Below, one piece after another: positions 34,985 to 42,990 of a DNA stretch of 64,000 nucleotides (position 1 is the first letter of the stretch; every line of letters begins with the position of its first letter). A program made the translations under genes and the position numbers. Under the pieces are notes generated by a model. It was given only the letters and a program-made list of their open reading frames with translations. It was not told the DNA's origin and did no database searches. The stretch comes from Streptomyces sp. CCM_MD2014 (GTDB taxonomy: Bacteria > Actinomycetota > Actinomycetes > Streptomycetales > Streptomycetaceae): the NCBI RefSeq assembly GCF_000772045.1, contig NZ_CP009754.1, positions 4,278,001 to 4,342,000 of the forward strand, written 5' to 3'.

Positions 34985-35205
34985 GCGGCTTCGCGGAGCG
35001 CACCGGCGGCACGGCCCGGCGCCGTACGGTGCCCACGGAGCTGGCCGCCCTGGCCATGGGCGTCTCGCAGGCCACCATCCGCAAATGGGCCAGCCGCGGA
35101 AAGATCACCAGGCACGGCGGCCCCCAGCGCGCGGAGTACGACCTGGAAGAACTGCTGGCCCTGACCCGTCGCGACGCCCGTGCCCCGAAGGGGCCCTCCG
35201 CCTGA
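34981..35205 (+). CDS. Small helix-turn-helix DNA-binding protein
   Basis: A 74-aa protein with a MerR/excisionase-type helix-turn-helix: VPTELAALAMGVSQATIRKW followed by a wing region. GTG at 34981 overlaps the upstream stop. It probably binds DNA as partner of the preceding protein (OvmW-like). A strong terminator follows 46 bp after its stop. Confidence 0.8.
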   Translation: MSGFAERTGGTARRRTVPTELAALAMGVSQATIRKWASRGKITRHGGPQRAEYDLEELLALTRRDARAPKGPSA

Positions 35206-35251
35206 GCAACCGCTCCCTCGAGGACCGATCCGTGCGGGGATCGGGTCCACC

Positions 35252-35287
35252 GCTGCCCCCGCGGCCCACACCGGCCGCGGGGGCAGC
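35252..35287 (+). terminator. Intrinsic terminator after the regulatory pair
   Basis: GCTGCCCCCGCGGCC (35252-35266) pairs perfectly with 35273-35287 (loop CACACC), followed by TTGTTTA. Confidence 0.9.
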
Positions 35288-35295
35288 TTGTTTAC

Positions 35296-35325
35296 GTCAA
35301 CTCCCTTATGCAACAGGGAAGTTGA
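35296..35325. promoter_or_regulatory. Inverted repeat overlapping the -35 of the accessory operon
   Basis: GTCAACTCCCT (35296-35306) and AGGGAAGTTGAC (35314-35325) are inverted copies with one extra base. The right arm runs into TTGACG of the promoter-like element, so it looks like an operator. Confidence 0.6.
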
Positions 35326-35350
35326 CGCCACGGAGGACACCTGTCACACT
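35322..35350 (+). promoter_or_regulatory. Promoter-like element of the accessory operon (shared motif copy 1)
   Basis: TTGACG (35322-35327), 17-bp spacer, CACACT (35345-35350). The pattern TTGAC-N4-CGGAG-N6-TGTCACRCTT recurs with the same spacing at 42903, upstream of the halogenase operon. Confidence 0.6.
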
Positions 35351-35456
35351 TTCTGCGGCGCCCCCATGCCCGGACGCCGCCACTTCTTCGGCGGCGGTTC
35401 CCACGGGCGGCGCCTCCCGCGGCGGGCTCTCCGCAGCCCCGCGTTCCGCGCCTTCC

Positions 35457-35509
35457 AGGAGATCCGCGGCGAGTCGGCAGCACCGACTCGCCGCGGATCT
35501 CCTTTTTTC
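35457..35509 (+). terminator. Very strong intrinsic terminator in the leader (possible attenuator)
   Basis: A perfect 21-bp stem (35457-35477 with 35483-35503), 5-nt loop CAGCA, followed by a T run. It lies downstream of the promoter-like element and only 30 bp before the first gene of the operon, so it would stop transcription unless overridden. Confidence 0.85.
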
Positions 35510-35538
35510 TGCCGCCCCCATTCGAGGAAGTGTGGTCG

Positions 35539-35910
35539 ATGCCTGTTTCTACCTGGACCCCCGTCGGACGCTGGACGGGTACGGTCACGCACGACGACGA
35601 AGTGGACGAGTACACGGTCGCCTTCGCCGCGGACGGTTCGCTCTCGGTCACGACGCGGAAGAGCACCGGCTACGGCGCGTGGACCGCCGTCGGCGACGAG
35701 ACGCTGGAGTTCTCCCTGCGCGAGGACTTCAACGTCGACGTCACCCAGATCAGCCCGAACGGCCACCACGCCGCCTACATACAGATCGACATCACGGCGC
35801 GCCTCACCGGGGACACGCTCGTCGGCGAGGGCAAGGCCGTCGTGCACGGCCCCGACGACGCCGTGATCTACGCGACGGGCGCCCGGACAGAAGCGCGCAG
35901 GGTGTCATGA
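35539..35910 (+). CDS. Small beta-rich cluster protein, function unknown
   Basis: A 123-aa protein of alternating short strands (WTGTVTHDDEVDEYTVAFAADGSLSV...) without signal peptide or membrane segment. The pattern fits a small beta-barrel such as a lipocalin or fatty-acid-binding-like fold, but I recognise no family. It is first in an operon and overlaps the next gene (ATGA). Position among NTF2-fold proteins suggests binding of a polyketide intermediate; this is a guess. Confidence 0.7.
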   Translation: MPVSTWTPVGRWTGTVTHDDEVDEYTVAFAADGSLSVTTRKSTGYGAWTAVGDETLEFSLREDFNVDVTQISPNGHHAAYIQIDITARLTGDTLVGEGKAVVHGPDDAVIYATGARTEARRVS

Positions 35911-36449
35911 CCCCGGTGCAGGCCGCGGTACCCGCCGCCCTGGCCGCCGAGGTGGCCCGGCTGTCCGACGTCACGGCGCTCAAGGACCTCGCCGACCGTT
36001 ATCTGGCCAGCCTCGACGCGGGCACCTTCGACGCCGCGTGGGCCGGATCCCTGTTCACCGACGACGTGGAGATGACGTTCCCGGTCGGCAGCCACCGGGG
36101 CAGCTCGGGCGTCGACGGCTTCACCGCCCGGATCATGGCGCGCTGGGGCCGTACGCACCACCACGGCTCCGAGAGCACGGTCGTGGTCGACGGCGACCGC
36201 GCCGAGGTGGGCTGGAGCCTGATCGCCTCCCATGTGCACCACGGCTCGCCGCTGCCCCCGGACGCCTCCGAGTACTTCCAGCTCGGCGGCCGTTTCTCCG
36301 GTACGGCCCGGCGTACGCCGGACGGCTGGCGCTTCGACCGGCTGCGGCTGCGCATCGTGTGGACCACCGGAGCCGTACCCGCCGGTGTCACCCGGGTCGA
36401 CGCACGGACGCTCGACACCCGCGGCGGCCGCGGCACCCCCGCCCAGTAA
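35907..36449 (+). CDS. NTF2-fold (SnoaL-like) protein
   Basis: A 180-aa protein with the SnoaL-like/NTF2 cone fold: LKDLADRYLASLDAGTFDAAWAGSLFTDDVEMTFPVG helix-strand start, then DRAEVGWSLIASHVHH and GWRFDRLRLRIVWTTG. Family members act as cyclases, isomerases, hydratases or hydroxylases on aromatic polyketides. It is a paralogue of the protein at 62056-62628 near the other end of the cluster (shared RYv.LLD, LEFPVG, ASHVHH). Exact reaction unknown. Confidence 0.85.
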   Translation: MTPVQAAVPAALAAEVARLSDVTALKDLADRYLASLDAGTFDAAWAGSLFTDDVEMTFPVGSHRGSSGVDGFTARIMARWGRTHHHGSESTVVVDGDRAEVGWSLIASHVHHGSPLPPDASEYFQLGGRFSGTARRTPDGWRFDRLRLRIVWTTGAVPAGVTRVDARTLDTRGGRGTPAQ

Positions 36450-36476
36450 CCCGATCCCAGCGAAGGAGAACCCGCC

Positions 36477-36944
36477 ATGCCCACCACGCTCACGCCGGAC
36501 CAGCAGAAGGAACTCATCGAGAAGGTCTTCCACGAGGGTCTCGACCTCGGCGACCTCTCGGCGGCCGACCGCTACCTGACCGCGGACTTCCGCAACCACG
36601 GCAGCCACGACGACTCCATGCGCGGACCGGAGGCGTTCAAGCACACCATCCGGATACAGCAGTCCGCCTTCAGCGACATCAAGTACGAGATCCTCGACTT
36701 CATCGCCATGGGCGACAAGGCCGCCATCCGCTGGGTGATGCACGGCCGGCACACGGGCCCCTTCATCGGGATCCAGCCGACCGGTCTCCAGGTCCAGCAC
36801 CAGGCGATCATCTGGTTCCGCTTCGAGGGCGACCGGATCGCCGAACGCTGGGGCATCGTCGACAACTTCGCCCTGCAGCGCTTCCTGCAGTCGGGCGGCA
36901 AGCCGGCCGGCCCCCTCACCCCGGCCGGCGGCCCCCGCTCCTGA
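36477..36944 (+). CDS. SnoaL-family polyketide cyclase / ester cyclase
   Basis: A 155-aa protein of the SnoaL ester-cyclase group: GDLSAADRYLTADFRNHG, FKHTIRIQQSAFSDIKYEILDFIAMGDKAAIRWVMHGRHTG and FEGDRIAERWGIVDNFALQRFL. Such enzymes catalyse aldol-type ring closure in anthracyclines, though many have unrelated roles. The conserved GDKAAIRW...GTHxG pattern is kept. ATG at 36477 follows AAGGAGAACC. It is third in the accessory operon. Confidence 0.88.
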   Translation: MPTTLTPDQQKELIEKVFHEGLDLGDLSAADRYLTADFRNHGSHDDSMRGPEAFKHTIRIQQSAFSDIKYEILDFIAMGDKAAIRWVMHGRHTGPFIGIQPTGLQVQHQAIIWFRFEGDRIAERWGIVDNFALQRFLQSGGKPAGPLTPAGGPRS

Positions 36945-37074
36945 CCCGCCCCCGCCCCCCACTCCGGCCCCACTCCGGCGCCGGACGCACGCGCCGTACC
37001 GGCGTCTCGGCGTCCGGCGCCGCACCGGACGGCCTCCGGCCCTCCGGCCGCAGAAGACGCACGAGGAGGACGTC

Positions 37075-37476
37075 ATGCCCATCGACCGAAAAGTCGCCCG
37101 GTTCAACCGGCGGTTCGCCAACCGGTTCGTCGGCCCCCTGTTCAGCCGCCTGCCGGGCTTCGGGAAGGTCCACCACCGGGGCCGCAAGTCCGGACGGGAG
37201 TTCGCCACGCCGGTCAAACTGTTCCGGCGCGGCACGGACATCGTCATCACACTGCCGTACGGACCCGGCTCCGACTGGGTCAAGAACGTGCTGGCGGCGG
37301 GCGGTTGTGAGATCACCACCCGAGGACGCCGCATCCAAGTCACCGACCCCGTGGTCTTCACCGACGACGGCAGCACCCGCATGCCGGCCGTGACCCGCCG
37401 CATCCTGTCCCGGGTCGACGCCACCGAGTTCCTCGCACTGACCCCGGTGCCCGCGCCGCTGCCGGCGGACCGGTGA
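37075..37476 (+). CDS. Deazaflavin (F420)-dependent nitroreductase-family oxidoreductase
   Basis: A 133-aa protein of the DDN/FDOR family. It has the split-barrel pattern GKVHHRGRKSGREFATPVKLFRRG and the F420-contacting WVKNVLAAGGCEI segment. It would use reduced F420 to reduce enones or quinones, useful in tailoring angucyclinones or in protecting the cell from quinones. Codons for its end overlap the GTG of the next gene. Confidence 0.88.
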   Translation: MPIDRKVARFNRRFANRFVGPLFSRLPGFGKVHHRGRKSGREFATPVKLFRRGTDIVITLPYGPGSDWVKNVLAAGGCEITTRGRRIQVTDPVVFTDDGSTRMPAVTRRILSRVDATEFLALTPVPAPLPADR

Positions 37477-38048
37477 CGACCGCGCCGGTCCGGGTCGTAC
37501 TCATCGTCGGCTCGGCCCGCGAAGGACGGCTCGCCCCGGAAGTGGCCGGCTGGTTCGCCGGCGTGGCCCGGCGGCGCGGGGACCTCGTCCTGGACGTCGT
37601 GGACGTGGCCCACCATCCGCTGCCGTCCGACCTGGCCGCGGACGACCCCGTGGCCGCGGCGCTGCGCCCGCGACTCGCCGCCGCCGACGCCTATGCGGTG
37701 GTCGTGCCGGAGTACAACCGCAGCATTCCCGGGCCACTGAAGACGCTGGTCGACAGCTTCCAGACCGAGTGGCGGGCCAAGCCGGTCGGCTTCGTCGGCT
37801 ACGGGCTCGGCGCCGCGGGCGGCGTGCGCGCGATCGAGCATCTGCGGCAGATCTTCGCCGAGTTCCACTGCGTGGGGATGAAGGACGTCGTCACCTTTCC
37901 CCGCGTGCTCGACCACTTCGACGCCGAGGGGCGGTTTCCCGCCGATCCCGAGCGGTCCGAGGCGGCCGCCAAGCTCATGCTCGACCAGCTGACGTGGTGG
38001 GCCGAGGCCCTGCGCGCGGCCAAGGCGGTCCGCCCCTACGGCGCCTGA
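37473..38048 (+). CDS. NADPH-dependent FMN reductase (flavodoxin-like)
   Basis: A 191-aa flavoprotein: LIVGSAREGRLAPEVAGW phosphate-binding loop, VVVPEYNRSIPGPLKTLVDSF, and the FVGYGLGAAGGVRAIEHLRQ segment of the NADPH-dependent FMN reductase family. It may reduce quinones or supply reduced flavin. GTG at 37473 overlaps the upstream stop (GTGA). Confidence 0.92.
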   Translation: MTTAPVRVVLIVGSAREGRLAPEVAGWFAGVARRRGDLVLDVVDVAHHPLPSDLAADDPVAAALRPRLAAADAYAVVVPEYNRSIPGPLKTLVDSFQTEWRAKPVGFVGYGLGAAGGVRAIEHLRQIFAEFHCVGMKDVVTFPRVLDHFDAEGRFPADPERSEAAAKLMLDQLTWWAEALRAAKAVRPYGA

Positions 38049-38124
38049 CCCGTGCGGCGGCCACCGCGACGCCGCCCGGTGCCCGCCGAGCCCCGCCCCG
38101 CCCCTTCCTGTCTCAGGAGACGTG

Positions 38125-39447
38125 ATGGCCGCTGTTCCCGTCCCTCTCTCCGACCTCCTCGTCGCCGTTCCGGTGGTGATCCTCGTCAGCCGGGCGGCCG
38201 CCCAGTTCCTGCGCCGGGCCGGTCAGCCGCCGGTGGTCGGGGAGATCCTCGCCGGCATCCTGCTCGGCCCCTCGCTGCTGGGCGCGCTGTGGCCCGAGGG
38301 CCAGGCCTGGCTGTTCAGCCCCTCCGTGATCCCGTACCTCGACATGCTCGGCAATGTCGGACTGCTCGTCTTCATGTTCCTCGTCGGGCTGGAACTCGAC
38401 CTCGGCGCGCTGCGCGGGGGCCGCAGGACCGCCCTCGCCGTCTCCCAGGCGGGCACCGCCGTGCCGCTCGTGCTGGGTGCCCTACTGGCGCTCGGCATGT
38501 ACGGTCCGCTCGCCCCGGACGGCACCGACCGGCTCTCGTTCGTCCTGTTCATCGGGGTCGCGCTGAGCATCACCGCGTTCCCCGTCCTGGCCCGCATCCT
38601 CACCGACCGCGGGCTGTACCGCAGCCGGGTGGGCGCACTCGCCCTGGCCAGTGCGGCCGTGGGGGACGTGAGCGCGTGGTGCCTGCTGGCCGCCGTCGTG
38701 GCGATCGCGAACAGCGGTTCGCCCTTCGACGCCGTCACGACCGCGCTGTACGCGACGGCCTTCGTCTTCGTCCTGTTCTACGTCGTCCGTCCGCTGCTGA
38801 CCCGGTGGACCGCGCGGGCCGAACGCGGTCACTCCGACGCCGTGGTGCTGGTCGTGCTGTTCAGCGGCCTGTGCCTGTCCGGCTACGTCACCGACCTGAT
38901 CGGTGTGCACGCGCTGTTCGGCGCCTTCCTCTTCGGTGTGATCACCCCGCGCGACAGCCCGCGGACCTCGACGGCGGCGACCCGGCTGCGTGCCTTCGCG
39001 GTGCCGGTGCTGCTGCCGCTCTTCTTCGTGAGCACGGGGCTGCGGACCGACGTGTCGCTGCTGGGCGGCGGATCGGCCCTGTGGCTGTGGGCCGGTGCCG
39101 TACTCGCGGTGGCGGGGCTGGGGAAGTGGGGCGGGGCCGCGATCGCGGCCCGGCTGACCGGCAACGGGTGGCGGGACGCGATGTCCCTCGGCGCGCTGAT
39201 GAACTGCCGGGGGCTGACCGAGCTGGTGGTGCTGGACATCGGCCTCGGCCTCGGGATCGTCGGTCCCGACCTGTTCACCGTCCTGGTGCTCATGGCCCTG
39301 GTGACCACGGCGATGACCACGCCCGCGCTGAGCCTGATCCGCGGGAAGGGGGACACCCAGGCCGCCTCCGACGGTCTCGACGGTCCCGGTGCGCCTGAAT
39401 CCGCCGACGCGGAGAACCCCGTGCTGCAACCGGCCGAACAGCGCTGA
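38125..39447 (+). CDS. Cation/proton antiporter (CPA2/Kef-type)
   Basis: A 440-aa membrane protein with about 12 helices and the CPA2 features PPVVGEILAGILLGPSLLG, FLVGLELDL and SITAFPVLARILTD. It exchanges Na+ or K+ for protons. ATG at 38125 follows CAGGAG; GTG at 38122 is an alternative. Antiporters occur in several aromatic and polyether clusters, probably to offset ionophore or acid stress from the product; the link here is by position. Confidence 0.9.
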   Translation: MAAVPVPLSDLLVAVPVVILVSRAAAQFLRRAGQPPVVGEILAGILLGPSLLGALWPEGQAWLFSPSVIPYLDMLGNVGLLVFMFLVGLELDLGALRGGRRTALAVSQAGTAVPLVLGALLALGMYGPLAPDGTDRLSFVLFIGVALSITAFPVLARILTDRGLYRSRVGALALASAAVGDVSAWCLLAAVVAIANSGSPFDAVTTALYATAFVFVLFYVVRPLLTRWTARAERGHSDAVVLVVLFSGLCLSGYVTDLIGVHALFGAFLFGVITPRDSPRTSTAATRLRAFAVPVLLPLFFVSTGLRTDVSLLGGGSALWLWAGAVLAVAGLGKWGGAAIAARLTGNGWRDAMSLGALMNCRGLTELVVLDIGLGLGIVGPDLFTVLVLMALVTTAMTTPALSLIRGKGDTQAASDGLDGPGAPESADAENPVLQPAEQR

Positions 39448-39597
39448 CCTGCTCTTCCACCATCACCGACCGGTCGTCGCGCATGCACTTGCGGCACTGA
39501 TGATTGGTTCATTGCTAATTGGACTCTTGATAGATAAGCGGGTTGACGATACCGTTGCCCTACCGCACGGAGCAGTGAGGCGATGAGGGAGAGAGCT
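39448..39597 (+). promoter_or_regulatory. AT-richer promoter region of the hemerythrin/exporter operon
   Basis: This 150-bp gap is unusually AT-rich for the window (39500-39540). It contains TTGATA (39527-39532) and TTGACG (39543-39548), either of which may serve as -35. The partly repeated ATTGGTTCATTGCTAATTGG stretch is a candidate MarR site. Confidence 0.4.
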
Positions 39598-40257
39598 GTG
39601 AACCAGAACTTCAAGAACCTCGACATGACGATGATGTTCGCGATCCACGACGCCCTGCGGCGCGAGCTGGAGCGCATCGCCCGGATCACCGCCCGGGTCG
39701 ACGAGGACCCCCGGCACGTACTGAGCACCGCGGTCGGCTGGGAGCTGTTCAAGAAGTTCCTGACCGCCCACCACGTCTCCGAGGACGTCACCGTGTGGCC
39801 CCCGATGGAACGCGCCCTGGCCGGCCGTCCGGACGAGCTGGCCCTGCTGGAGGCCATGGAGGCCGAGCACGCGGTGATCGAGCCCCTGCTGGCCGACATC
39901 GACGCGGCCCTCGCCGACCGGGAGTCCGGGCTGCAGCGCCTGGGCGGCCTGACCGACACCCTCGTCACCCGGCTCGGCGGCCACCTCGACCACGAGGAGC
40001 AGGACGCCCTCGCCCTGATGGACCTCACGCTGAGCCAGGAGGAGTGGGCCGCCTTCAGCGCCGAGCAGCGCACCCGCATCGGCGACGACTCCGCCCGCTA
40101 CCTGCCCTGGCTGCTGGACGACATCGACGCCGCCAAGGTGGCCACCGTCCTCGGCAAGATGCCCGAGCCGCTGCGCCAGGCCTACGCCACCGAGTGGCGC
40201 GCCGCCTACGAGGACCTGGACATCTGGACCCCGAAGGCCGACGCCGCCCTGCGCTGA
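39598..40257 (+). CDS. Hemerythrin-like HHE-domain protein
   Basis: A 219-aa protein with the four-helix HHE iron-binding pattern: FAIHDALRREL, TAHHVSEDVTVWPPM, AMEAEHAVIEPLL and GHLDHEEQDALALMD. A di-iron site for O2, NO or redox sensing is likely. GTG at 39598 follows GAGGGAG; ATG at 39583 is an alternative. It precedes an exporter gene and may sense or buffer oxidative stress from quinone products. Confidence 0.88.
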   Translation: MNQNFKNLDMTMMFAIHDALRRELERIARITARVDEDPRHVLSTAVGWELFKKFLTAHHVSEDVTVWPPMERALAGRPDELALLEAMEAEHAVIEPLLADIDAALADRESGLQRLGGLTDTLVTRLGGHLDHEEQDALALMDLTLSQEEWAAFSAEQRTRIGDDSARYLPWLLDDIDAAKVATVLGKMPEPLRQAYATEWRAAYEDLDIWTPKADAALR

Positions 40258-40341
40258 ACCGCGGCCGCCGCCCGCTCCTGGCCCGCCGCGCCCCCTTCCC
40301 GCAAGAGACGTCACAGACGTCAGAGACATCGGAGAGAACTC

Positions 40342-41814
40342 ATGTCGCTGCAAGACCGCACCCAGGCCGTCCCCAAGGCCGCGGCACCGCCGCGGCAGGA
40401 CGGCAGGCTCGGCCTCGCGCTGCTGGTCATCGCCGCAGCTCAGCTGATGCTGGTCCTCGACAACACCATCGTCGCCGTCGCGCTGCCGAGCATGCAGAGT
40501 GCCCTCGGCCTCAGCGAGTCCGGCCTCGGCTGGGTCGTCACCGCCTACGCGCTGGCGTTCGGTGGCCTGCTGCTGGCCGGCGGCCGCGCCGGTGACCTCT
40601 TCGGCCGCCGCCGGGTCTTCCGCATCGGCCTGGTGCTGTTCACCGCCGCCTCCCTGCTCGGCGGCGTGGCCCAGAACGGGGAACTGCTCATCCTGGCCCG
40701 GGTGATCCAGGGCGCGGGCGCGGCCATCGCCGCTCCGACGGCCCTGTCGCTGCTGGCCACCACCTTCGAAGCCGGCCCCGCCCGCAACAAGGCGCTCGGC
40801 GTGTACGGCGCCATGGGCGGACTCGGCTCGGTCGTCGGCCTGCTGCTCGGCGGCGTGCTCACCGAGTTCCTGAGCTGGCGCTGGGTGATGTTCATCAACA
40901 TCCCGATCGCCCTGGCCGTGCTGCTCGGCACCGGCGTCCTCGTCGAGGGCGACCGTGAGCGCGGCAAGGTCGACGTGCCCGGCGCCTTCGCCGCCACCTT
41001 CGGCTTCGGCGCCCTCGTCTTCGGCATCACCCGGGCCGGCGAGGAAGGCCTCGGTGACGGCCTCACCCTGATCGGCCTGGCCGCCGCGCTCGTCCTGCTC
41101 GTCGCCTTCGTCGCCATCCAGCGCGGCAGCCGGGCGCCCATGATCCCCCGGGGTCTGCTCGCCGACCGCAGCCGGGTCGGGGCCAACCTGATCATGTTCC
41201 TGGTCGGCGCCGGCATGCTCGCCACCTTCTACTTCCTCACCCTCTACATGCAGGTGGTCAAGGGCTACGAGCCGATGGTCACCGGCCTCGCCTACCTGCC
41301 CTTCGCGCTCGGCATGGGCATCGCGGCCGGCGGTCTGGGCCCGCAGCTCCTGGCCCGGTTCTCCGAGCGTGCCGTCATCGCCGTGGGCCTGGTCGTCGGC
41401 ATCGCGGGCATGGTCTGGTTCAGCTTCCTGGCCCCCGGCCAGAACCCGCTGGCGGCACTCCTGCCGGCACAGCTGATCGTCGGCCTCGGCCTCGGCATGG
41501 TCTTCGTGACCGTCACCATCATCAGCGTCCGCGGCGTCGAACCGCAGGCCACCGGCGCCGCCTCCGGCCTGGTCAACACCGCCCAGCAGATCGGTGGAGC
41601 CGTCGGCCTGGCAGCGCTGGCCGCCGCCGCCACCGTGGTCACCGAGAACGAGCTGCCGGGCAGCGTGCCCGACGCCCTGACCACCGGATACTCCTACGGC
41701 TTCCTGCTCGGAGCCGGCCTGTACCTGCTGGCCCTGGTCGTCGCCCTGGTGACCGCCCCCGCGACCGCCCCCCAGCCCCAGCGCGACACTCAGCAGCCCC
41801 CGGTCGCGCTGTGA
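40342..41814 (+). CDS. DHA2-family MFS drug exporter (14 TM)
   Basis: A 490-aa transporter with about 14 transmembrane helices. It has DNTIVAVALPSMQ in helix 1 and GGRAGDLFGRRRVFRIG between helices 2 and 3, hallmarks of the EmrB/QacA group. It is a likely self-resistance exporter for the polyketide. A tandem-MarR regulator gene lies directly downstream. Confidence 0.94.
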   Translation: MSLQDRTQAVPKAAAPPRQDGRLGLALLVIAAAQLMLVLDNTIVAVALPSMQSALGLSESGLGWVVTAYALAFGGLLLAGGRAGDLFGRRRVFRIGLVLFTAASLLGGVAQNGELLILARVIQGAGAAIAAPTALSLLATTFEAGPARNKALGVYGAMGGLGSVVGLLLGGVLTEFLSWRWVMFINIPIALAVLLGTGVLVEGDRERGKVDVPGAFAATFGFGALVFGITRAGEEGLGDGLTLIGLAAALVLLVAFVAIQRGSRAPMIPRGLLADRSRVGANLIMFLVGAGMLATFYFLTLYMQVVKGYEPMVTGLAYLPFALGMGIAAGGLGPQLLARFSERAVIAVGLVVGIAGMVWFSFLAPGQNPLAALLPAQLIVGLGLGMVFVTVTIISVRGVEPQATGAASGLVNTAQQIGGAVGLAALAAAATVVTENELPGSVPDALTTGYSYGFLLGAGLYLLALVVALVTAPATAPQPQRDTQQPPVAL

Positions 41815-41816
41815 CC

Positions 41817-41859
41817 CTCCGGCGGCCCCGCCTTGTCCCCCGGGGCGGGGCCGCCGGAG
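41817..41859 (+). terminator. Intrinsic terminator after the exporter gene
   Basis: CTCCGGCGGCCCCGCC (41817-41832) pairs perfectly with 41844-41859, a 16-bp stem. Confidence 0.85.
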
Positions 41860-41952
41860 CCCCGACGACAGGATGTGACAAGGCCGCGGGGCGGCACACG
41901 CCACCGGATGCTCCCGGACACCGCCCGTATACTCGGGCAGGAGGTGCTGTTC

Positions 41953-42906
41953 TTGCGGTATGAACACGACGCCGGGCGAGGCCCCGTCACACGGACCGAG
42001 GAGACCGCGGAAGTCCCCGGAGTACTCCCGGAGGCACTGACCGACTTCATCGGCTACCTCCTGCGCCGGGTCCACGCCCAGTTCTCCTCGACCGGCACCG
42101 GCGGCGACGCGGACTCCCGCGACTTCCTGGTCCTGGACGCGCTCACCGGCCGCGACTGGGAGTCCCAGCTCGACCTGGCCGAGCGGCTCGGCATCAACCG
42201 CACCATCATGGTGTCGGTCATCGACCGGCTCGAGGAGCGCGGCGAGGTCCGGCGCACCCGCAACCCCGACAACCGCCGCCAGTACGTGCTCTCCCTGACG
42301 GACGAGGGCCGCCGGGCACTGGACGTCCGGCGGCGTGCGGTGGCCGAGCGGGACGCCCTGCTCACCTCCGTACTCACCCCCGACGAGACCGCCCGGCTCG
42401 ACACCCTCCTCGCCCGGCTGCTGCCCGAGTCCGCGCGGTCCCTGGTCCAGGGCACCGAGTACCTGGTGGCCCAGGCCCACTACCGGCTGCGGCGGCTCGG
42501 CGACGAGAAGCTCGCCGGCACCGGTCTCCGGGTACGCCACTACGGCCCGCTGTCCGCCCTGGTGACGTTCGGCCCCTGCGCCCAGCAGCGGCTCGCGGAA
42601 CTGCTGGCGATCACCGGGCCCGCCGTGTCCCAGCTCGTGGACGAACTGGTCAAGCAGCAGCTCGTGCGCCGGGGCCGCGACCCCCACGACCGGCGGCGCT
42701 ACGCCCTCGAAGTGACCGACACCGGCCGGGAGAAGCTCGACACCGTGGCGCGGGCCGTGGCCGACCTGGCGGCGGACGTGACGGAGATGCTCGGTACCGG
42801 CGGCACGGAGGAATTGCGCACCCTGCTGCTGAAACTCCTTTCCCCCACCCATTCCGGAAGCGCCTTCTCCGATATTTCGGCGCCATCTGTTCTGTCCGGG
42901 GGTTGA
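41953..42906 (+). CDS. Tandem MarR-type regulator (two winged-helix domains)
   Basis: About 317 aa with two MarR winged-helix domains in one chain. The first has LDLAERLGINRTIMVSVIDRLEERGEVRR.RNPDNRR, the second LAELLAITGPAVSQLVDELVKQQLVRRGRDPHDRR. Normal MarR proteins are half this length and work as dimers, so this looks like a fused pseudo-dimer. A TATACT -10-like hexamer (41928-41933) and AGGAGGT precede the TTG at 41953, which I prefer; an in-frame ATG at 41908 would add 15 residues. It probably controls the exporter or halogenase operon. Confidence 0.85.
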   Translation: MRYEHDAGRGPVTRTEETAEVPGVLPEALTDFIGYLLRRVHAQFSSTGTGGDADSRDFLVLDALTGRDWESQLDLAERLGINRTIMVSVIDRLEERGEVRRTRNPDNRRQYVLSLTDEGRRALDVRRRAVAERDALLTSVLTPDETARLDTLLARLLPESARSLVQGTEYLVAQAHYRLRRLGDEKLAGTGLRVRHYGPLSALVTFGPCAQQRLAELLAITGPAVSQLVDELVKQQLVRRGRDPHDRRRYALEVTDTGREKLDTVARAVADLAADVTEMLGTGGTEELRTLLLKLLSPTHSGSAFSDISAPSVLSGG

Positions 42907-42931
42907 CCCTCCGGAGAAAGGCTGTCACGCT
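42903..42931 (+). promoter_or_regulatory. Promoter-like element of the halogenase operon (shared motif copy 2)
   Basis: TTGACC (42903-42908), 17-bp spacer, CACGCT (42926-42931). It shares TTGAC, CGGAG, TGTCAC and CTT at identical spacing with 35322-35351 (22 of 30 positions equal). Confidence 0.6.
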
Positions 42932-42990
42932 TAACCCAGCGGTTCCCGCATGCCATTTACAGAGGCTTCTCGAAGCCGTTCCAAGGCTCT

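Noticed and set aside
35366..35509. Leader peptide starting ATGCCC just after the shared promoter motif (and a similar one at 42950)
   Set aside because: Both frames begin 16-19 bp after the -10-like hexamer, but run on for hundreds of codons into the following genes out of frame, so they are not short leader peptides of a classic attenuator.
39463..42852. Very long open frame of 1129 codons on the minus strand
   Set aside because: It mirrors three good plus-strand genes (hemerythrin, exporter, MarR), has a low-complexity composition and matches no family; an artefact of high GC.
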